A DNA stretch of 64,000 bases from NCBI RefSeq assembly GCF_013410375.1, contig NZ_JACCFL010000001.1, forward strand, positions 2,790,001 to 2,854,000. Direction: 5' to 3'. Both the position numbers and the translations under genes were made by a program. The number at the start of each line of letters is the position of its first letter. The first letter of the stretch is position 1. The notes under the pieces were generated by a model, which had not been told where the DNA came from, ran no database searches, and worked only from the letters and a program-made list of their open reading frames with translations. This DNA comes from Leifsonia shinshuensis (GTDB taxonomy: Bacteria; Actinomycetota; Actinomycetes; Actinomycetales; Microbacteriaceae). Of the stretch, positions 18,420 through 26,959 are shown piece by piece.

Positions 18420-18860
18420 ATGAGCACCTCGAACTTCGAATACCCCGACGAAGCCGGCTACCCCGACGGCATCGGCACTCTCACCCAGGATCAAGTGACC
18501 CTCATCGAAGAAGTGAACACCGACGACCATTCCCCCACCATCAACTTCTTCGTCTCCAACAACGAAGAGATCTCCACCTACGAGGCCATCTCCGGCGACA
18601 CCGTCATTGGCGGCCTCACCTACAGCCTCACAGGCACCAAACGCGTGGTTCTCATCGCAGCCGCGGTGTTCCCCGAGTACCGAGGGCAAGGCGTCGCCAC
18701 CGAACTGATCCGCCGCGTCCTCGACGACATCCGTGACCGCGGGAACACGGTCACGATCCTCTGCCCCATCGTCTGGGCATTCATCGACCGCAACCCCGAG
18801 TACAACGACCTCGTCGACCCGACCCTCCCAGGGCTTCGGAAGACCCGACCCGAGAGCTGA
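18420..18860 (+). CDS. GNAT-like N-acetyltransferase (146 aa)
   Basis: The compact acetyl-CoA fold has VFPEYRGQGVATELIRRVLD at about residues 81-100, the acetyl-CoA pyrophosphate-binding motif of small YidJ-like (Acetyltransf_CG type) GNATs. A family-typical C-terminal segment follows (CPIVWAFIDRNPEY). The ATG at 18420 has GGAGG at about 8 bases and is preferred over an in-frame start at 18387 that lacks one. It follows the oxidoreductase gene in what looks like one operon. Confidence 0.85.
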   Translation: MSTSNFEYPDEAGYPDGIGTLTQDQVTLIEEVNTDDHSPTINFFVSNNEEISTYEAISGDTVIGGLTYSLTGTKRVVLIAAAVFPEYRGQGVATELIRRVLDDIRDRGNTVTILCPIVWAFIDRNPEYNDLVDPTLPGLRKTRPES

Positions 18861-18865
18861 CGGGC

Positions 18866-19000
18866 ATGACGCTCGAAATCACCGGCGCCGCCCGTGCCGA
18901 GAACAACGCTGCGCTCATCGCCCGGAATCCGGCCTATGCCAACCGCATCGACCGGGTGCATCCTGGAGACGGCGCCGGCGTGCGCCGGTCTGACAGGTGA
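18866..19000 (+). CDS. Small ORF resembling the GNAT C-terminus, probable remnant (44 aa)
   Basis: This ATG-started frame begins 6 bases after the GNAT stop. Its segment ALIARNPAYANRI matches the preceding protein's AFIDRNPEYNDLV in spacing and in the Arg-Asn-Pro-x-Tyr core. It therefore looks like the C-terminal tail of a second, mostly deleted GNAT-family copy. It may be untranslated. There is no strong ribosome site. Confidence 0.4.
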   Translation: MTLEITGAARAENNAALIARNPAYANRIDRVHPGDGAGVRRSDR

Positions 19001-19007
19001 TCACGCT

Positions 19008-19340
19008 ATGAGCACGAAAAAGCACAAGGCGGCGCAGCACTTCCCCGTGATGGACGGCGCGCAATCGGCGCCCCGCGAGGACCAGATCGCGGGCATCGTC
19101 CAGCGCGTCTGGGCCGACTCCCGGGTCTACCACCAAGACGTCGAAGTCCTCCTCCGCGAATGGCTCACCGCGGACCACTGCATCGTCACCGAAGCCGAGT
19201 TCGCGGCCCTCGCCGAGAAAGCGCACAGCGAATTCGAAAAGATCGCAACACCTGATGCCTCCGGCGCACCGGCCTGCCCCGCCTATTCGCTTGTCGAGTG
19301 CGTCTACTGGGACGTACAAGCGCTCGAGCGAACCGCCTGA
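19008..19340 (+). CDS. Hypothetical protein (110 aa)
   Basis: The ATG at 19008 begins a basic MSTKKHKAAQHFPVMDG segment, then a mostly helical acidic protein with EVLLREWLTADHCIVTEAEF in the middle and a Cys-containing end. No family is recognised. An upstream in-frame start at 18894 would overlap the GNAT-tail frame and add implausible residues. It lies 23 bases before the SDR-like pseudogene on the same strand. Confidence 0.55.
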   Translation: MSTKKHKAAQHFPVMDGAQSAPREDQIAGIVQRVWADSRVYHQDVEVLLREWLTADHCIVTEAEFAALAEKAHSEFEKIATPDASGAPACPAYSLVECVYWDVQALERTA

Positions 19341-19363
19341 GAGCCTCGACGAAGGAGCCCCCG

Positions 19364-20124
19364 ATGAAAGTCGTAGTCGCCGGCGGTACGGGACTCGTCG
19401 GCGCGAAGGTCGTGGAGAAGTTAAGAGCCGCCGGCCACGACGTTGTCCCCGCGTCCCGCCGAACCGGAGTGAATCTGTACACCCGAGAGGGCCTCCCGGA
19501 GGTCATGGACGGGGCCCAGGTCGTCGTGGATGCATCGAACTCCCTCTACACCGACTACCAGGGCGCTCTGGACTTCTCGAGACCGAGACGCTGAACCTTT
19601 TGACCGTCGGTGCCACATCGGGGGTGCGCCATCATGTCGTCCTGTCTGTGGTCGGAACCGACCGACTCGCCCGGGCCGGCGGCCGATACTTCCAGGCCAA
19701 GGCCCAGCAGGAGCGGCTGGTCACCGAGTCGGGGGTTCCCCACTCAATCGTCCGCTCGACGCAATTCTTCGAATTCGTCCGGGCCATCGCAGACTCTGCC
19801 ACACGGGCCCAAGTCACGCGTGTGGCTGAGGCGCTTGTCCAGCCAATCGCCGCGGCGGACACTGCGGCCGCTGTCGCCGACGCCGCGACACAAGCACCGC
19901 GCCAAGGAATGATCGAAGTGGCGGGCCCCGACGAATTCCGTCTGGGAGACCTGGTTGAACTGGAGTTGCGCTGGTCGCGCGACCCACGAGAAGTCAGGGC
20001 CGAAGCGGAACGAGAATACTTCGGCACGCCCTTGCAACCTCGCGATCTGCTCCCCTCAACCGACGCGCGACTCTACTGGTCGCATTTCACCGACTGGCTA
20101 GACCGACGCACGCGATCCGACTGA
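19364..20124 (+). pseudogene. NmrA-like/atypical SDR NAD(P)-binding protein, frameshifted
   Basis: The first part, from ATG 19364, has the Rossmann motif VVVAGGTGLVGAKVVEKLRA at residues 3-22, and its frame ends at 19594 after DFSRPRR. The second part continues one frame over from about 19578 (ETETLNLLTVGATSGVRHHV, then LSVVGTDRL and VRSTQFFEF) to 20124. Joining them at 19575-19578 gives a normal SDR/NmrA-type protein of about 252 residues, so one base is missing near 19577. This is either a real frameshift or a sequencing error. The family binds NAD(P) and often acts as a sensor or reductase. Confidence 0.8.
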
Positions 20125-20328
20125 CCCTCTGAGACGAGAAGTAGGTATCAATGGCGCCGGTGCGCACCCCTCTTCCGACCAGATCAGACGGCACGAACTA
20201 GTGTGAGAACCACCTACAAGGAATGAGGTACGACGAAGCTCCGGCCGCCAACCGGTTCTATTTCGGTAAGACTGCTTCCGATCTGTCCTGTCGCCAGACA
20301 ATTCCAAGATCCGAAGTACCAAGACTCC

Positions 20329-20351
20329 AGGCCCGCCCTCGTGGCGGGCCT
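20329..20351. terminator. GC-rich hairpin, terminator-like
   Basis: A perfect 9-bp inverted repeat (AGGCCCGCC, loop CTCGT, GGCGGGCCT) is followed by a weak CTTGCG tail. It lies 205 bases after the SDR pseudogene and upstream of the gene at 20437, a position where a terminator is expected. Confidence 0.55.
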
Positions 20352-20436
20352 CTTGCGCTAAATGGGCCGAGCCAACCGAGCGGAGCTCGTAACGCGTCGC
20401 TCGGGTGCAACCGCCACCGGCGTGTAGCCTCAAACT

Positions 20437-20787
20437 GTGGTGGAGAGAATCGGTGCCCTGCTCGACCAGCTCATCGACCGAGGAGTCAACCAGGAACTCA
20501 ACGCTTGGGGTGCCGCCCACGGGTTGCCGCCGTTAGCATGGCAGATGTCGCTGGCAGATGACGTGACGATCGAGGGAACCGACCCCAACGGACGCGCTGC
20601 CCCTGGCGCAGGAGAGTTCTGCGCACGATGGGCGGACCTGCTCGAACTGCCAGAGATGGACCCCTTCGGCCCTAACGAAGGTCTCATCAGCTGGCGCGGA
20701 CCCACCGATGATGGGAAGACCATCGAGATCTACGCAATCACAGACGTGGAGCTCTACAACTCCGCCTACCCGGACGACCTCGTCTAG
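20437..20787 (+). CDS. Hypothetical protein, paralogue of the 27860-28237 gene (116 aa)
   Basis: The product has an N-terminal LLDQLIDRGVNQELNAWGAA helix pair, a central AWQMSLADDV strand, a conserved RAAPGAGEFCARWADLLELP segment and a final beta strand near IYAITDVELYNSAYPDD. The same order and residues recur in the minus-strand gene at 27860-28237, so a family of at least two is present here. The function is not known. Start codons are GTG at 20437 or GTG at 20440. Confidence 0.7.
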   Translation: MVERIGALLDQLIDRGVNQELNAWGAAHGLPPLAWQMSLADDVTIEGTDPNGRAAPGAGEFCARWADLLELPEMDPFGPNEGLISWRGPTDDGKTIEIYAITDVELYNSAYPDDLV

Positions 20788-21335
20788 AGACATCACGCCG
20801 GCGGGGCGTGACCGCGCTTTGACACCGGGTGCTCCGCGGGGCCGGGCAGAACGGCGGCTACCTCGACGGGAAGCGGCGGCGTGTAGAGAGCGATATGAGG
20901 CGTCGACGATTCGCAAACGAATCGCACAATGGGTAGCCAATCTCAGAGCTTGAGCTGAATCCGAGCACGAACTCCACCCCACTCCCAGGAACCCCGACCA
21001 CCGCGCACAACCAGCCACCTCCGCCACCTGGTCGGGGCGTTACCGCCACGCCTTCGCATCGCCACCCGAATCGCAGCCGCAGAACGACTCGCCCCGCTCC
21101 GTCACGGACCGACACCGCCCCGCCGCGATACGAACCCCGTCACCGCCTCGAAACGGTCCGTAGGCAAGACGAAAGCGAGCCGTTTGGGCGAGCGTCAGCG
21201 AGCCCTGCCCACCCCTTAGTCGGTCACTCCTGTTTGGCTGCCGCACACCACGTTCATATGAGGTCCCGACGGACGGCGCTTCGCGCCGCCGATCGGTCCC
21301 TCAATGTACTGGTTTCCAAGCATCAGGAGGTCACC
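20788..21335. other. Gap with no supported gene
   Basis: Only small hairpins are seen: CGATTCG-CAAA-CGAATCG at 20907-20924 and a GGCGC-TTC-GCGCC near 21274. Frames crossing the gap are Arg/Pro-rich and lack ribosome sites. It ends with AGGAGG (21325-21330), the ribosome site of the next gene. Confidence 0.45.
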
Positions 21336-22580
21336 TTGGCCGTTCAGTTCACCGACCACCACACAGCTACCGTCAGCACAGACCTCGCCGGCCTGCTTCG
21401 TCCCCAGCTGGACGTCACCGGCCGCGCGGAACAGGGCCCTCGCCCTGCCCTGCTCCGGGCGCTCTGCGCTGGCCTGTCGGCCTCCCACTCCACGACTGCG
21501 ATCCGCCGGGCTATCGCACTCGTCGGCTCGCCGGAGCAGATCGAACTCTCCTCTTCCCGCCCGGCCTGGTCGGCCCTCGTCCGCACGGCCAAGGCGAGGG
21601 TGGAGGACCAGTCATCGGATGCCGGCCGAGACCGCAACCGATTGGCCACAGCCAGGGTCACTGTTGCACGGTGCTCGTCCCCGCTGGCCGGCGGGACGAT
21701 CTCGCCGCGACGGGAGGCGATGTGTCGGCGCGCGTTCGCGGTCATCGGCGTCCAGCTCTGCACGCTCGGGTTCGACAAGGTCGTGGTCTCGTCGGCGTGG
21801 CTTGGCCTGCAACTCGGCCTCACCGAGGACGCAGCAAGGCTGGTCATCCGCAGCCTCGTCAACGACCTCCGCTGGCTCTCCCCCGCCGGCAGGCGTGGAC
21901 GCGCCGGACGATACCGATTCCGCACGCTCGAGACCGAGGATCTCCGCCAGCGCGCGTGGCTTCACTCAGACACCGTGAACGAGCTGGGTGCCGGGACCGC
22001 CGATACAGCGCTCGCGCAGGTTCTCATGGCCGCGGGGCACCCGGCCCTCTCCTACGGCGAGCTCACCACGCAACTGTGGATCGCCTGGCTCCACCAGGCC
22101 GCCGGCGTCCCTGACGACTCAACCCTCGGCGTCAGCATCAAGCCCCGACGATCACAGTTGCGCCGCTCCCCCGTCACCGGCGGCGGCCTCGACCTCCTCG
22201 ACCAGCTCGACGAGCAGGCGGCACGGGACTCGGCGTTTGCTGCCCGCGACGCCGCCGAAGCTGCGTTCCGCCAGCGCGCTGTGGAGACTGCGGCTCGCCT
22301 CGCCGCGCATCGTGCCGCCAGCGCGGAACGCTACCGTCTCGTGAAAGCCGCTCGCGCCGCGGTCCGTGCCGTCATCGACACGACCGGGCTGCCGCCCGCG
22401 GACCGGGAGGACGCGCGGAGATGGATGGGTTCACTCACCGCCGCGGTTCGCGAGCACCCGTGGACCGAACAGCTGGCTGCTGAGCTGCGGACGACGCTGA
22501 CCAAGAGGGGATGGTCGGAGGCGATGGTCGACGCGGCCATTCAGCATCTCGAACGGGTCGTCGGCTCGGCGGCAGCGTAA
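21336..22580 (+). CDS. Putative DNA-binding protein with winged-helix-like segment (414 aa)
   Basis: The start is the TTG at 21336, placed five bases after a perfect AGGAGG. The frame stays open upstream but has no ribosome site there. The N-terminal part is helical. A segment at about residues 145-200 (VVSSAWLGLQLGLTEDAARL, then RSLVNDLRWLSP and a basic hairpin) looks like a winged helix. The C-terminal third is an Ala/Arg-rich coiled coil ending in a domain with TLTKRGWSEAMVDAAIQHLE. That last domain is repeated in the following gene at 22681. The family is not recognised. A replication, partition or regulatory role in the island is only a guess. Confidence 0.6.
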   Translation: MAVQFTDHHTATVSTDLAGLLRPQLDVTGRAEQGPRPALLRALCAGLSASHSTTAIRRAIALVGSPEQIELSSSRPAWSALVRTAKARVEDQSSDAGRDRNRLATARVTVARCSSPLAGGTISPRREAMCRRAFAVIGVQLCTLGFDKVVVSSAWLGLQLGLTEDAARLVIRSLVNDLRWLSPAGRRGRAGRYRFRTLETEDLRQRAWLHSDTVNELGAGTADTALAQVLMAAGHPALSYGELTTQLWIAWLHQAAGVPDDSTLGVSIKPRRSQLRRSPVTGGGLDLLDQLDEQAARDSAFAARDAAEAAFRQRAVETAARLAAHRAASAERYRLVKAARAAVRAVIDTTGLPPADREDARRWMGSLTAAVREHPWTEQLAAELRTTLTKRGWSEAMVDAAIQHLERVVGSAAA

Positions 22581-22680
22581 CGGTAAGGGGCGGGGCGCTA
22601 CCGTTCCGGCCCGCACCGCATCCGTCTCGGCCACCGTCGCACTGATACCGACCCGGGAGACGGCACGCTGGGCAGCTCGG

Positions 22681-22992
22681 ATGCGCGCCGCGCTGGAGGA
22701 AACGAACCGGAAACGGCTCGCCGCGGTTCGGGAGCAGCGGGCGGCACGTATCGACCGGGCTCGGCGCGCACGCGAAGAGGCGCGGCCCGTGGTCGCGGCG
22801 CTGCTGAAGCGGGTCGGTGACTTGCCGTCTGCGGTGGAGCGTGATGCGGGTGCGCGATGGGTGCAGGCGGCGCGAGCGCATCTCCGTGAACATCTGCCGG
22901 GTGTCTGGCCGCTGCTCGTCCGGAAGATGGCTCAGGCGGGGTGGACGGATGCGATGATCGAGACGGCAGCGGACCTCATCGTTCCGGCATAG
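22681..22992 (+). CDS. Paralogous copy of the C-terminal domain of the preceding gene (103 aa)
   Basis: The product aligns with the last 100 residues of the protein encoded at 21336-22580: a basic coiled coil, then a helical domain ending KMAQAGWTDAMIETAADLIV against TKRGWSEAMVDAAIQHLERV. The frame is open back into the preceding gene without a good start, so it may be the tail of a partly deleted second copy rather than an independent gene. No ribosome site is evident before the ATG at 22681. Confidence 0.55.
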   Translation: MRAALEETNRKRLAAVREQRAARIDRARRAREEARPVVAALLKRVGDLPSAVERDAGARWVQAARAHLREHLPGVWPLLVRKMAQAGWTDAMIETAADLIVPA

Positions 22993-23157
22993 CCTCGGTC
23001 ATGAATGCACTCGAGGCGGGGTTGCCGCTCGGGGATAGCCCAGGCTGCTGGCGCGCCGGATACGAATACACAGAGCAGCCGTAGTGCCGATGATTTGCGC
23101 TCCCCCCGTTCGCAGGATTGCGAGACAGGGAAGGCCACGAGGGCTAGAGCGGCTGGT

Positions 23158-24108
23158 TTAGAACCACGATACGATCCGGCCGAGGAGTCCTCGTGAGCGG
23201 TCCGGACGAGCCTCAGCTTCCGTCCGTTTGAGTTCGTCAGCACGAGACTTGAATTCCGCCGCGCGCTCTCGGTAAACGTTGGCGGCGAGTTGGGCTCTGA
23301 AGCCGAATGCTGCCACAACAATTGTTAGCGCACCGGCCGGGATTAGGGCGAGGGGTTGGCTGACCAGCGATGCCAGCTCAGCGCCGAGGACGACGGAGCT
23401 CAGCAGCAAGATCCATGCTGCAGACAGCTCACGGGTTCGCGCTTTCGCGATTGCGAGCCGCTCGTAGCTTGTCGCCGACGCACTCGTCGTAAGGCTCGCT
23501 GGCGCGACGAGGTCATAAGTTCGCAGCCCCGTCAGACCCGTGCTGATCGACCGAGAAGTTCGCTCGTCGAAGCCATCGAAATATGGCTTCGCTCGTAGCG
23601 ATTTACGGATCCTTCCGAGCCCCACGATCGCGCCCACCCAAGTCGGCAAAGTCGTAATGGAGAGTCCAATGAACCACCATCCGTAGGTAACAGCTGGCGT
23701 GTTCCCGCCTACCAGTGCCGAGAGTACGAGGAACGCCGCAAACCAGCTGACTGTCCACAGCCCGAGCCACCAACACGTCCGCGCGGATAGCAACACGTGG
23801 TTGAACGACTCTGTGGTTGAGTCATCAGAACTCACCCGTAGCGACAGCAATGTCTGCGTGAAGAGCAGACAGCTAGCAGTCCCTCCCGCTGCGAGGAGAA
23901 TCACTGCCACGTTGAACGGCGTATGAAATCCCTCGTTCAGGTCGGTCAAGGTCTTTCGAATGTCACCGGGTGTGAACGCCACCGCGTAAATCACTGGCAC
24001 GGTCACTGCTACGGCAGCCGCCTGAGTGACAACCATTACCCAAATGACCGGAGTCAATTGGCTGGAAGTGAGGGCGACGGTGACACCGCCGCGGGTCGAA
24101 ATGGCCAC
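23158..24108 (-). CDS. Membrane protein with C-terminal coiled coil (316 aa)
   Basis: Four strong membrane segments occur in the first half, at about residues 18-45, 66-90, 110-135 and 142-165. A soluble stretch and a two-helix hairpin follow at about 235-275 (AAWILLLSSVVLGAELASLV). The protein ends in a charged coiled coil with basic residues (AAEFKSRADELKRTEAEARP). No family is recognised and there are no neighbours on the same strand nearby. Confidence 0.65.
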   Translation of the reverse strand: MAISTRGGVTVALTSSQLTPVIWVMVVTQAAAVAVTVPVIYAVAFTPGDIRKTLTDLNEGFHTPFNVAVILLAAGGTASCLLFTQTLLSLRVSSDDSTTESFNHVLLSARTCWWLGLWTVSWFAAFLVLSALVGGNTPAVTYGWWFIGLSITTLPTWVGAIVGLGRIRKSLRAKPYFDGFDERTSRSISTGLTGLRTYDLVAPASLTTSASATSYERLAIAKARTRELSAAWILLLSSVVLGAELASLVSQPLALIPAGALTIVVAAFGFRAQLAANVYRERAAEFKSRADELKRTEAEARPDRSRGLLGRIVSWF

Positions 24109-24648
24109 GCGACATGCTAATGGCGGATGCCTCCCGCGATGCCGTCAAGACACGCGGCCCAGCGGGATCGCACATCAGCCTTGTGGTATCAACGTGCACT
24201 AGCGGGCCGGCCATTGCCGTGACGGGACGGCGGCGACATGTCGCGGTCCGCCTCTGGGCCGGCGCCGCGTCAAGCGGCGGTCTCGTCGCGGGGTCACCGC
24301 GAGGACGGAGTAGCGATATCCGGCGAGACAGCGCAGGACAACACGTGGGACATGTCGTGACAGCCCGGCGGGACAGGCGACTGTCTCAACGATCCCGTCC
24401 GATGGGACAGTCCGGGTGACACCGACGGGACGACCGGCGAGGCAGTGGCGTCACGAACGCGGGTCGCAGTCGTCCCGTTACGTGGGACAGGGAGCGTGTC
24501 GCGGGCGTCCCGCTGCGGGGCGATGGGAGCGCGTCGTCAGCGTCCCGCGACGGATTGTTGTCTCCGTCACATCGGCACGCTGCACGCGTTTGCGGCTCGT
24601 TCGCGCGATGTTTACGGTCCGGTTCGATGACCTCTGAAGCATCGGGGC
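24109..24648. other. Gene-free stretch rich in GGGAC/GTCCC motifs
   Basis: No gene is seen. Between 24222 and 24546 the pentamer GGGAC or its complement occurs about nine times, several as TGGGACA or CGGGACA. Frames in this region are Arg-rich and unsupported. The stretch lies between the start of the membrane gene at 24108 and a small plus-strand gene at 24649, so it probably includes both promoters. Confidence 0.45.
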
Positions 24649-24864
24649 GTGGTCGATGGTTTCGAGTATGTGACTGTGCAGATAGGGTCGTCGCCCGGTA
24701 GACCGCACTCGGACGCGCTCACGGTCGGGATCAACAACGTGTCGCAGCACGGATGGCGGCTCATCGCGCCTCCATCGCTGTTCCATAAAGGGATTGGGAC
24801 AGAGCCAAGCATCTACATGGCGACATTCGAGCGGCCAAAAGCGTGGGTCTCAGATGCCCAATGA
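24649..24864 (+). CDS. DUF4177-like small protein (71 aa)
   Basis: The pattern FEYVTVQIG near the N-terminus, then GINNVSQHGWRLIAPPSLFH and a closing strand (SIYMATFER), fits the DUF4177 fold: a strand, the Leu/Asn-x-x-x-x-Gly-Trp turn, and further strands. The function of that family is unknown. The start is a GTG at 24649 with a poor ribosome site. Its end overlaps the start of the next gene by 11 bases, suggesting coupling. Confidence 0.55.
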   Translation: MVDGFEYVTVQIGSSPGRPHSDALTVGINNVSQHGWRLIAPPSLFHKGIGTEPSIYMATFERPKAWVSDAQ

Positions 24865-25438
24865 CTTGTACCCGGAACGGCCGTGGGAAAACCGGCCCGC
24901 ATCGCCGGGCCTGCCACCCAAGGCGCCGCTGGCTCCACAGAGGAAGCGGCACACCGGCATCTGGGTGACCTTCGCTGTCGCGGCAGTCTTGATGGTCGTA
25001 CTGGTTGTTGCTTTCGGTCGCGCTAAGCCGGCCATTGACGCTGGGCCGCAAACCATTGCCGCAGCAGATTCAATCTCGGCTGAGTGCGAAGCCGCTGCTG
25101 CCAAGGCCGACGCAGTGCTAACGCAGCTCTACGCGGCCGGTGGTCCCGACGACAAGCTGAACGACGCCGCGCTCAGCGTAAAGACCCCGGAGCAGCAGGC
25201 CGAATACGATGCTGCGCGCAAGGCAGTCGAGGACGCGGACGCCGCGGCTGTATTGCCGACGTTCGACTCGTGCAAGACCGCTTCCGAATGGCTCGGTGCA
25301 GCGAAGAAGCATCTCGCGCTTGCGCAGGTGACTAGCCCCGACGCGGTCACCGATCTCACGATTGCGTCGCTGTGCGGTTTTCCCGGCGCATCCGCGAAGC
25401 CGGCCTGCGTCGATGCTGCCGCGCTTGGGGTGACATGA
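24854..25438 (+). CDS. Single-pass membrane protein with exported helical domain (194 aa)
   Basis: A Pro-rich cytoplasmic N-terminus of about 35 residues (MPNDLYPERPWENRPASPGL) precedes one membrane helix at about residues 38-58 (WVTFAVAAVLMVVLVVAFGR). An exported Ala-rich helical domain with four Cys follows. The ATG at 24854 overlaps the end of the DUF4177-like gene. No family is recognised. Confidence 0.65.
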   Translation: MPNDLYPERPWENRPASPGLPPKAPLAPQRKRHTGIWVTFAVAAVLMVVLVVAFGRAKPAIDAGPQTIAAADSISAECEAAAAKADAVLTQLYAAGGPDDKLNDAALSVKTPEQQAEYDAARKAVEDADAAAVLPTFDSCKTASEWLGAAKKHLALAQVTSPDAVTDLTIASLCGFPGASAKPACVDAAALGVT

Positions 25439-25542
25439 GCTCGCAGGACTGCCACTGTCTCTTGGAGGGACGGCGTGGAATTCTCGCTGCACACGCTGTG
25501 CGGTAGGCGACGGTGATGTCGTTTCAGCAGTTCGGCAACTGC

Positions 25543-25810
25543 TCAGCAGTACGGCAACTGGTCGACCTGACCTTGGAGCCCGTTCAGCTCAATGAGGTCG
25601 GTGCCGGCTGCGGCGTGGTCGTTTGACGCAGCGTTAGTCGCTTGCAGCAGCAGGGCCTTTGCAGCCGCGAGCTTGTCTGATGCGACGCTTGCGGTGAAGT
25701 GACCAGCACCGGGGTTGTTGAGCGCGCCGAGGGCGTTGGTCAGCGCCGGGAGCACGCTGCCGAGGCTGTTCGCGGTGTCCGACAGGTTGTTCCAGGGCTG
25801 ACTGCTCCGC
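25543..25810 (-). pseudogene. Remnant of a helical secreted protein, 5' end missing
   Basis: The reading frame encodes about 85 residues of sensible sequence (NSLGSVLPALTNALGALNNP at the start and DLIELNGLQGQVDQLPYC at the end), but upstream it runs into an in-frame TGA near 25823 with no start codon. The usable sequence begins around QPWNNLSDTANSLGS. It looks like the C-terminal piece of a gene whose 5' part was lost. A start at 25755 would give a 70-aa product. Confidence 0.45.
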
Positions 25811-25825
25811 GGATCTCAGACCCGA

Positions 25826-25868
25826 AGCCGCTTGCGGCCGTATCGTCATGATGCGGCCGCAAGCGGCT
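25826..25868 (-). terminator. Strong inverted repeat, terminator-like
   Basis: A perfect 15-bp inverted repeat has arms AGCCGCTTGCGGCCG (25826-25840) and CGGCCGCAAGCGGCT (25854-25868) with a 13-base loop. It lies 27 bases beyond the stop of the DUF2510 gene at 25896 and probably ends that transcript. There is no T-tract. Confidence 0.6.
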
Positions 25869-25895
25869 GTTCACCCACGCGCAGGCGAGCCTCTT

Positions 25896-26507
25896 CTAGG
25901 CGACGCGGCCTATGAAGCCAGCGATAATTCCGAGAACCAGGCCGATCCAGAACGGCGCGAACGTGAAAAGTATCCCGAGCGTCAGCCCTGCAGCTGCAAC
26001 ACCACCGTTCCCGCGAGTTCTGTACCGGGCGAGACCGATCGCTGAGAAAACGATCCCCGCGATCGCCAGCCCCGGCGCGATGACAACGCCGGCGAGCGAC
26101 ACGTATGCGCTCCAGTCTTGACCGGGGATATGCGTAGCAACGTCCAACATGATGACGGTGACGATCGAGACCATCACAGCGAGGAGCGACAGTCCCCGGC
26201 CAACGAATGCGTGACTGTTACGGGGCGAGGCCGCGGATTGGCGGCGCGGGTACTCGGCTTCGACTGCTGCGCGTCGAGACGCAAACGGGACGTAAGCGAC
26301 TTCTTCATGCAGCGGAGCGGCCGTGTTCTCGTAAGGCAACGGCTCCGGAGCGATAGCAGAGGGCGCCGGCGACATCTGCAGGGCCGGCGAAGTTGTTCGC
26401 ACGTGCTCGGTCCAAGCGGAACCGTTCCACCAACGGTGCGAGCCGTCGGCCCGGTTCGGGTCCGGGTCTTCGTACCAGCCAGCAGGCGGCAGGACAGCAT
26501 CGGTCAC
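25896..26507 (-). CDS. DUF2510 membrane protein (about 203 aa)
   Basis: The N-terminal DUF2510 motif (LPPAGWYEDPDPNRADGSHR then WWNGSAWTEH) is followed by a Pro/Ala linker and three hydrophobic segments in the last 100 residues, ending with IGLVLGIIAGFIGRVA. A DUF4190-like pair of helices with SAIGLARYRTRG between them is visible. The GTG at 26507 is chosen because it directly precedes the domain. A start at 26537 would add ten residues. Confidence 0.7.
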   Translation of the reverse strand: MTDAVLPPAGWYEDPDPNRADGSHRWWNGSAWTEHVRTTSPALQMSPAPSAIAPEPLPYENTAAPLHEEVAYVPFASRRAAVEAEYPRRQSAASPRNSHAFVGRGLSLLAVMVSIVTVIMLDVATHIPGQDWSAYVSLAGVVIAPGLAIAGIVFSAIGLARYRTRGNGGVAAAGLTLGILFTFAPFWIGLVLGIIAGFIGRVA

Positions 26508-26643
26508 TGGACTCCCCCATTCGAGCGCTCGGACCAAGCTCTCGGGCAGAGTGGCGGCGCGGTCGTTACAAGCTACAGATCAATCGCGTTGAAAGGCGCG
26601 CCCCAGAACGGGTGATCTCGGTCACGAAACGTGAGGGCTAGCG

Positions 26644-26823
26644 CTACTCGCCGCGGTACAGCTCGCGCACTGGTCCGTTGATCTCTGCGTGGTGCTTCCG
26701 GAGTGCAGACAGGACTGCCCCACGGATGATCGCCCACCAGATCAGCACCCAAATGATGATGCCAAGTAGTGAAGCCGCGATTGTGCCGATGATCATGAGG
26801 ACCGGAGTGTTGGGCGAGACCAT
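26644..26823 (-). CDS. Small single-pass membrane protein (59 aa)
   Basis: The ATG at 26823 opens a 59-codon frame with an N-terminal VSPNTP stretch, one long hydrophobic helix at about residues 8-34 (MIIGTIAASLLGIIIWVLIW), a basic LRKHH turn and an acidic end. Membrane hydrophobicity, positive-inside charge and typical codon use support a real small protein. It is upstream of the DUF2510 membrane gene on the same strand, 137 bases away. Confidence 0.6.
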   Translation of the reverse strand: MVSPNTPVLMIIGTIAASLLGIIIWVLIWWAIIRGAVLSALRKHHAEINGPVRELYRGE

Positions 26824-26959
26824 TCCGTCAGGCTATCGGCGTGCCTGAGACCGAGACCCAGCCTACGGGGCTGTGCGTGACCCCAGTTCGGGCCGGCGGT
26901 GCTCGAGGAACGGCACCCGTCAGCACGCTGTGTCCCCAGCGTATGCGACGCTTTTCAGC

